Assembly: GCA_000830175.1 (NCBI GenBank)
Contig: JQIS01000061.1
Location: 1 to 45,994, forward strand
Direction of reading: 5' to 3'
Origin: Sulfurovum sp. FS08-3
GTDB taxonomy: Bacteria > Campylobacterota > Campylobacteria > Campylobacterales > Sulfurovaceae
Length of the DNA stretch: 45,994 nt
The notes under the pieces were generated by a model that did not search any database, was not told the DNA's origin, and worked only from the letters and a program-made list of their open reading frames with translations. Positions within the stretch are counted from its first letter, which is position 1. Each line of letters begins with the position of its first letter. The position numbers were made by a program, and so were the translations under genes. This document shows positions 42,802 through 45,994 of this stretch, piece after piece.

Positions 42802-43331
42802 TATACCTAACCGAACAAAACCTAAAAACTATACTTGATACCATTAAACCAAACAATGAGTTTATACACGATAAAGCTGTACCCAACGCACAAAACAGAA
42901 GAATGCGTCCTGATTTTAGGTGTGAAGAGTTAAAGCTTATTATTGAGTTTGATGGGGATAGTCACTATTGCAAAAGTGATAGAATACTCAAAGATAGAGC
43001 CAAAGATAATGATTATCAGAGCTTGGGATATAGAGTGGTAAGGATTCCTTATTTTATCCAAATGAGTAAACCACTCTTAAAGATAATTTTTGATGAAGAT
43101 ATTGAATTTAAACAAGTTTACCCTAATGGATTTATCGATAAAAAGGCAGTTTTACCTGCTGATTATTGTGAATTGGGTTTGGAGTTGTTTTTAGAAGATT
43201 TAGAGAGATTTAGCTATTGTAAAGATGAGATTATTGATAGTTTAAAAAACAAAATGGAAGAGTTGGAAAGTGTTCAAAGAGTGTTACCAAAAAGTTTATA
43301 TACTTTAGTGGATTACAAATCGGTGGGCTAG
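42798..43331 (+). CDS. VSR/DUF559-like nuclease
   Basis: 177 aa; the ATG overlaps the TGA of the preceding nuclease, so the pair is translationally coupled. The core MRPDFRCEELKLIIEFDGDS followed by HY, then DRAKDNDYQSLGYRVVRIPY is the VSR/DUF559 PD-(D/E)XK pattern (R-P-D39, E50, D52, H56, later G-Y-R-V-x-R-I). Vsr itself nicks T:G mismatches, while DUF559 members are mostly uncharacterised. Residues 100-177 are not recognised. No methyltransferase is nearby, so this is not an ordinary restriction pair. Confidence 0.75.
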   Translation: MIYLTEQNLKTILDTIKPNNEFIHDKAVPNAQNRRMRPDFRCEELKLIIEFDGDSHYCKSDRILKDRAKDNDYQSLGYRVVRIPYFIQMSKPLLKIIFDEDIEFKQVYPNGFIDKKAVLPADYCELGLELFLEDLERFSYCKDEIIDSLKNKMEELESVQRVLPKSLYTLVDYKSVG

Positions 43332-43404
43332 AAAGCACCACCCTACGGATTTTAGACATTGATAAGGTAGTGAATTTCAATAAAAAACCAAGTTTAATTT
43401 TGAC

Positions 43405-43421
43405 GTTTGGCAGTGCCAAAC
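43405..43421. repeat. 17-bp palindrome, copy 1
   Basis: GTTTGGCAGTGCCAAAC, a perfect inverted repeat around one base. The same palindrome with the same CTACCA flank (opposite strand) is at 45095-45111 and 45769-45785; a worn form is near 35230-35246. The 43332-43523 gap between the nuclease cluster and the YhcG gene contains nothing else. Confidence 0.75.
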
Positions 43422-43523
43422 CTACCAGTGGAAAACATACCTAAATCCCAACCACCAATACCCAAGCAGGAGCTTGAAAACAGGAGGTAAAAAATTGAAA
43501 ATAGATAATAAAAGGCAACCTAA

Positions 43524-44516
43524 ATGAACCCAACAACCCAAGACTTTCACGAAGTGTTACAGACCATCCAAAGCTCCAAACAAAAGGCATTTGAGCAGGT
43601 CAATACTACACTGATAGAGCTCTATTGGAGTATCGGTGAGTATATCTCTAGTAAGACAATCAAAGAGCATTGGGGTAAAGGTGTGGTCAAGGAATTAGCA
43701 GAGTATATCAAAGCCCAAGACCCTACACTCAAAGGATTTACTTCACGCAATTTGTGGAGAATGAAGCAGTTTTATGAGACTTATCAAGACAATACAAAAG
43801 TGTCAGCACTGCTGACACAATTAACGTGGACAAATAATCTTTTGATACTCTCTTCATCCAAAAGCAATGAGGAGAGGGAGTTTTATATCCACTTGGCAAT
43901 CAATACCAAATACTCATCAAGAGAGTTGGATAGACAGATACAAAGTGGTGTATTTGAGCGAACCATGTTGGCAAATAAAAAACTCTCAGCAGTGATGAGA
44001 GAATTACCACAAAATACCCATAATGTATTTAGGGATAGCTATGCTCTTGATTTTTTGGGACTGCCGACAAAACACAAAGAGCAAGATTTACAAAAGGCTC
44101 TAGTCTCTTCACTCAAAGAGTTTATTTTAGAGCTTGGAGTGGGTTTTGCATTTATAGGGCAAGAGTATCGTTTGCAGGTGGGAGAGGATGACTTTTATAT
44201 TGACTTGCTTTTCTATCACCGAGATTTGAGGTGTTTAGTCGCATTTGAACTCAAAACTGGTAAATTTAAACCATCACATTTAGGACAATTGGAGTTTTAT
44301 CTTGAAGCACTTGATAGAGATGTCAAAAGAGAGGATGAAAACCCTAGTATTGGGGTGCTTTTGTGTCGCAAGAAAAATGATGAGGTGGTTGAATATGCAC
44401 TGAGTCGAAGCCTAAGTCCTGCGGTAATATCGGAGTATGAGACCAAACTTATCCCCAAAAAGATACTGCAAGAGAAGATGAACGAGCTTTATGAACGCTA
44501 TGAGAGTAAAGCGTGA
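43524..44516 (+). CDS. YhcG/DUF1016 family PD-(D/E)XK nuclease
   Basis: 330 aa. The N-terminal DUF1016 domain begins with VLQTIQSSKQKAFEQVNTTL and IELYWSIGEYISSK, and contains GFTSRNLWRMKQFYETY. The C-terminal nuclease is seen in EYRLQVGEDDFYIDLLFYHR, DLRCLVAFELKTGKFKPSHL and GQLEFYLEALD, with D227, E242 and K244 as the D...ExK site. Members are common in defence islands and mobile elements; the function is not settled. The stop overlaps the ATG of the next gene (TGATG). Confidence 0.93.
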   Translation: MNPTTQDFHEVLQTIQSSKQKAFEQVNTTLIELYWSIGEYISSKTIKEHWGKGVVKELAEYIKAQDPTLKGFTSRNLWRMKQFYETYQDNTKVSALLTQLTWTNNLLILSSSKSNEEREFYIHLAINTKYSSRELDRQIQSGVFERTMLANKKLSAVMRELPQNTHNVFRDSYALDFLGLPTKHKEQDLQKALVSSLKEFILELGVGFAFIGQEYRLQVGEDDFYIDLLFYHRDLRCLVAFELKTGKFKPSHLGQLEFYLEALDRDVKREDENPSIGVLLCRKKNDEVVEYALSRSLSPAVISEYETKLIPKKILQEKMNELYERYESKA

Positions 44517-44854
44517 TGCCCAACCAAACCCATAGAGTCCTAGAAATCATCAAACGCTTCAACAGTGGGCAAAAGGTCTGTATAGAGGCTTTGCAAAATG
44601 AAGCGATGTGGGAGGGTAAGAGCGATAAGACGGTGCGACGGGATTTGGATATTATCAAAGCGATGTTTCCTGATAGTTTTCATCTCATCCGTGGTGAGAT
44701 TGGGTGCTACAAGGCTATTACCCATTCGCTCTTTAGCAATATCGCTACGGCTTCACATCTTGCACTTTTTGGTATAATTTGTCTATATTTGGATTATACA
44801 AGGGTGGGTAAAACCCACCAAATAGCCCAAACAACAATTAATGGCTTTCTTTAA
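44516..44854 (+). pseudogene. WYL-type transcription regulator, truncated
   Basis: 112 codons of a protein normally near 300 aa. Residues 1-75 are the winged-helix N-terminus: THRVLEIIKRFNSGQKVCIE, WEGKSDKTVRRDLDIIKAMF and LIRGEIGCYKAITHSLF. After about residue 80 the frame reads a hydrophobic, unrelated tail that runs into the small secreted-protein gene. The WYL ligand-binding domain is missing. It is translationally coupled to the YhcG gene, as WYL regulators often accompany defence genes. The product may still bind DNA. Confidence 0.8.
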
Positions 44855-45006
44855 TTGGTAGCAGGGCAAATACCCATTCCATCGATAACATCAATATCTC
44901 CATCACTATAATAACAATAGGTTTTTGTCCCTCTAATCTCTGTACCTGTCAATACCCCTGCACTTAGCACCGTTGCCAATGCGACTAATAATAAAATTTT
45001 TTTCAT
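44851..45006 (-). CDS. 51-aa secreted small protein
   Basis: A signal peptide (MKKILLLVALATVLSAGVLT) is followed by a 31-residue mature part with CYYSDGDIDVIDGMGICPAT, in which two Cys could form a disulphide. A ribosome site AAGGA lies about 7 nt before the ATG. A near-identical copy with a stop in codon 6 is at 40798-40956. Its upstream 115 bp are duplicated before the excalibur gene. Function unknown. Confidence 0.8.
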   Translation of the reverse strand: MKKILLLVALATVLSAGVLTGTEIRGTKTYCYYSDGDIDVIDGMGICPATN

Positions 45007-45118
45007 AATCTTCCTTTTTGTTTAGATAGCACTATTGTATCGGTTTAAATGGTCACTGTTTGTCTATCTTGAAAGAAATATAGTTTTTTGGTAGGTTTGG
45101 CACTGCCAAACGACAAAG
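45004..45118. repeat. Duplicated upstream module, copy A
   Basis: 115 bp just upstream of the 51-aa secreted gene, closely similar (about 85% by eye, same length, no gaps) to 45678-45792. Both copies hold the ribosome site at the gene end and a 17-bp palindrome GTTTGGCACTGCCAAAC (45095-45111) at the far end. Confidence 0.85.
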
Positions 45119-45161
45119 CTAACTTTTTATCAATTTCTAGTATTTAATGTACCATCTCATA

Positions 45162-45440
45162 TTAGAGATTAAAATGACTTTTACTTAACAAAGGGTGCGG
45201 TGTATCAAAGTGTTTTAGGTGTAGTCTATTGACTATATACCTAATGATTACAACCAATAAAGAGAAGATAATAAACCAAACAACTTTTGCTATCATCATT
45301 CCCTTAACAGCTACAGGTAAATCGGTCTGTAGGTTAGCAAGATAGGGTATATCAATAAAGATAACTTGCAAAACAACAAGCCCTAAAATCACGGCAACAA
45401 TACCCCGAATCAATCGTAAAACAAACAATAGTATTTTCAT
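45162..45440 (-). CDS. Small integral membrane protein
   Basis: 92 aa from the ATG at 45440 (AAGGG 9 nt upstream, lying in the end of the preceding gene). Two hydrophobic segments, about 4-28 (LLFVLRLIRGIVAVILGLVV) and 47-69 (MIAKVVWFIIFSLLVVIIRY), then a basic tail with HLKHFDTPHPL. It is 7 bp behind the excalibur gene and probably cotranscribed with it. The family is not recognised. Confidence 0.65.
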   Translation of the reverse strand: MKILLFVLRLIRGIVAVILGLVVLQVIFIDIPYLANLQTDLPVAVKGMMIAKVVWFIIFSLLVVIIRYIVNRLHLKHFDTPHPLLSKSHFNL

Positions 45441-45446
45441 CAACTT

Positions 45447-45680
45447 TTACCCTTTATTATATTTATCACGCCATTTTTCGCAATAGCTTTTATCATAGTG
45501 TGACCCACCATATAGACACTCACACGCTTCACCATCTTTATCGCCATCTAGCGATTGATAACCCCATTTTTTGGCATCGTAATAGGCTTGTGCATCAGCT
45601 TGTGTATCAAAGTTGGAGCAATAGACTCTAGCCTCAACCGACACCACCAAGAGCAAAATCAATAAAACAACTCTTTTCAT
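45447..45680 (-). CDS. Secreted excalibur (calcium-binding) domain protein
   Basis: 77 aa with a signal peptide (KRVVLLILLLVVSVEA). The mature part, YCSNFDTQADAQAYYDAKKW then SLDGDKDGEACECL, is the excalibur domain: the DxDxDGxxCE loop resembles the EF-hand calcium loop of extracellular nucleases. No nuclease domain accompanies it. AAGGA lies before the ATG, within a 115-bp module shared with the 51-aa gene, so the two secreted proteins are probably controlled alike. Confidence 0.85.
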   Translation of the reverse strand: MKRVVLLILLLVVSVEARVYCSNFDTQADAQAYYDAKKWGYQSLDGDKDGEACECLYGGSHYDKSYCEKWRDKYNKG

Positions 45681-45792
45681 AACTTTCCTTTTTGTTTAGA
45701 TGGTGCTATTGTAGCTTTTTGGATGGTCATTATTTGTCTATCTTAAAAGAAATATATTTTTTTGGTAGGTTTGGCACTGCCAAACGACAAAG
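45678..45792. repeat. Duplicated upstream module, copy B
   Basis: Ungapped partner of 45004-45118 placed before the excalibur gene. It contains the 17-bp palindrome at 45769-45785. Between 45793 and 45918 I see nothing supportable. Confidence 0.85.
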
Positions 45793-45918
45793 AGAAGTAG
45801 GAGATTATTTAATAGATTTAAAAAGGTATCTCTTCTTGATGTGTAGTACATCCTTTACAGGGTTTAAAGCCTATGTTATCTAAAATAGTTCTATCAAAAG
45901 ACAAGTCTATATTATACT

Positions 45919-45981
45919 TACAGGCTACTCGGTTAGCTCCTCCTGTTACCAATCGTATCCATAAGTGATGTTTTTCTCTAT
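45919..45981 (-). repeat. 63-bp dispersed repeat, copy 2 (inverted)
   Basis: Reverse complement of 8402-8464 with one mismatch. It lies at the right edge of the window, beyond the small secreted-protein genes. Confidence 0.85.
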
Positions 45982-45994
45982 AATGGGAGAGGTA

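Overview
The window looks like chromosomal DNA of a Campylobacterota (epsilonproteobacterial) species, probably near Sulfurovum, Sulfurimonas or Sulfuricurvum. The grounds are the AT-rich composition, short intergenic gaps, extended -10 promoters without clear -35 boxes, overlapping start/stop codons, and the mix of housekeeping genes (carB, ung, ubiE/menG, purE, dxs, a UbiD-type decarboxylase, rnpB, a five-tRNA cluster). No rRNA is present, so the genus is an inference.

Layout. 0.1-2.6 kb: a large membrane signalling protein built like a hybrid kinase but lacking its phospho-accepting residues. 2.8-6.5 kb: carB and a short YrdC-family gene. 6.5-8.5 kb: an accessory pocket (unknown gene, DUF4240 gene, BrnT/BrnA toxin-antitoxin, a 63-bp dispersed repeat). 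8.5-11 kb: UbiD-type decarboxylase coupled to a transglutaminase-like protein. 11.1-11.7 kb: tRNAs Leu, Arg, Arg, His, Pro on the minus strand. 11.8-19.5 kb: AGCS symporter, DUF523/DUF1722 gene with a likely 3' frameshift, ung, pqiA-like, a stand-alone CZB protein, DUF2062, GyrI-like, ubiE, purE. 19.6-24.7 kb: an orphan type II CRISPR locus with a full-length 1202-aa Cas9, a convincing antisense tracrRNA between cas9 and cas1, and cas1 cut at about residue 98 where it fuses to the truncated 3' end of a CHAP-domain gene. No cas2 and no CRISPR array were seen. 25-31.4 kb: unknown gene, AAA-ATPase/DUF1703 gene, dxs, then an AT-rich insert (HEPN/Abi-like gene plus a decayed Fic gene) between 92-bp direct repeats. 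31.4-40.4 kb: hairpin repeat, rnpB, RND permease, a ParE-type toxin with a 59-aa antitoxin, a small coiled-coil protein coupled to an ABC1/UbiB kinase, and a sensor kinase with two periplasmic binding domains. 40.4-46 kb: a defence-island-like region with two translationally coupled PD-(D/E)XK nucleases preceded by a small Cys-rich protein, a YhcG-type nuclease, a truncated WYL-type regulator, duplicated small secreted proteins and several repeat families.

The most notable items are the phosphorelay-dead hybrid kinase, the Cas9/tracrRNA locus with its adaptation genes removed at one visible junction, the uncharacterised nuclease trio at 41.0-43.3 kb, and the apparent ATA initiation codon of the UbiB-like gene. 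Three small genes or pseudogenes under 60 codons (35573-35752, 40798-40956, 44851-45006) are easily missed.
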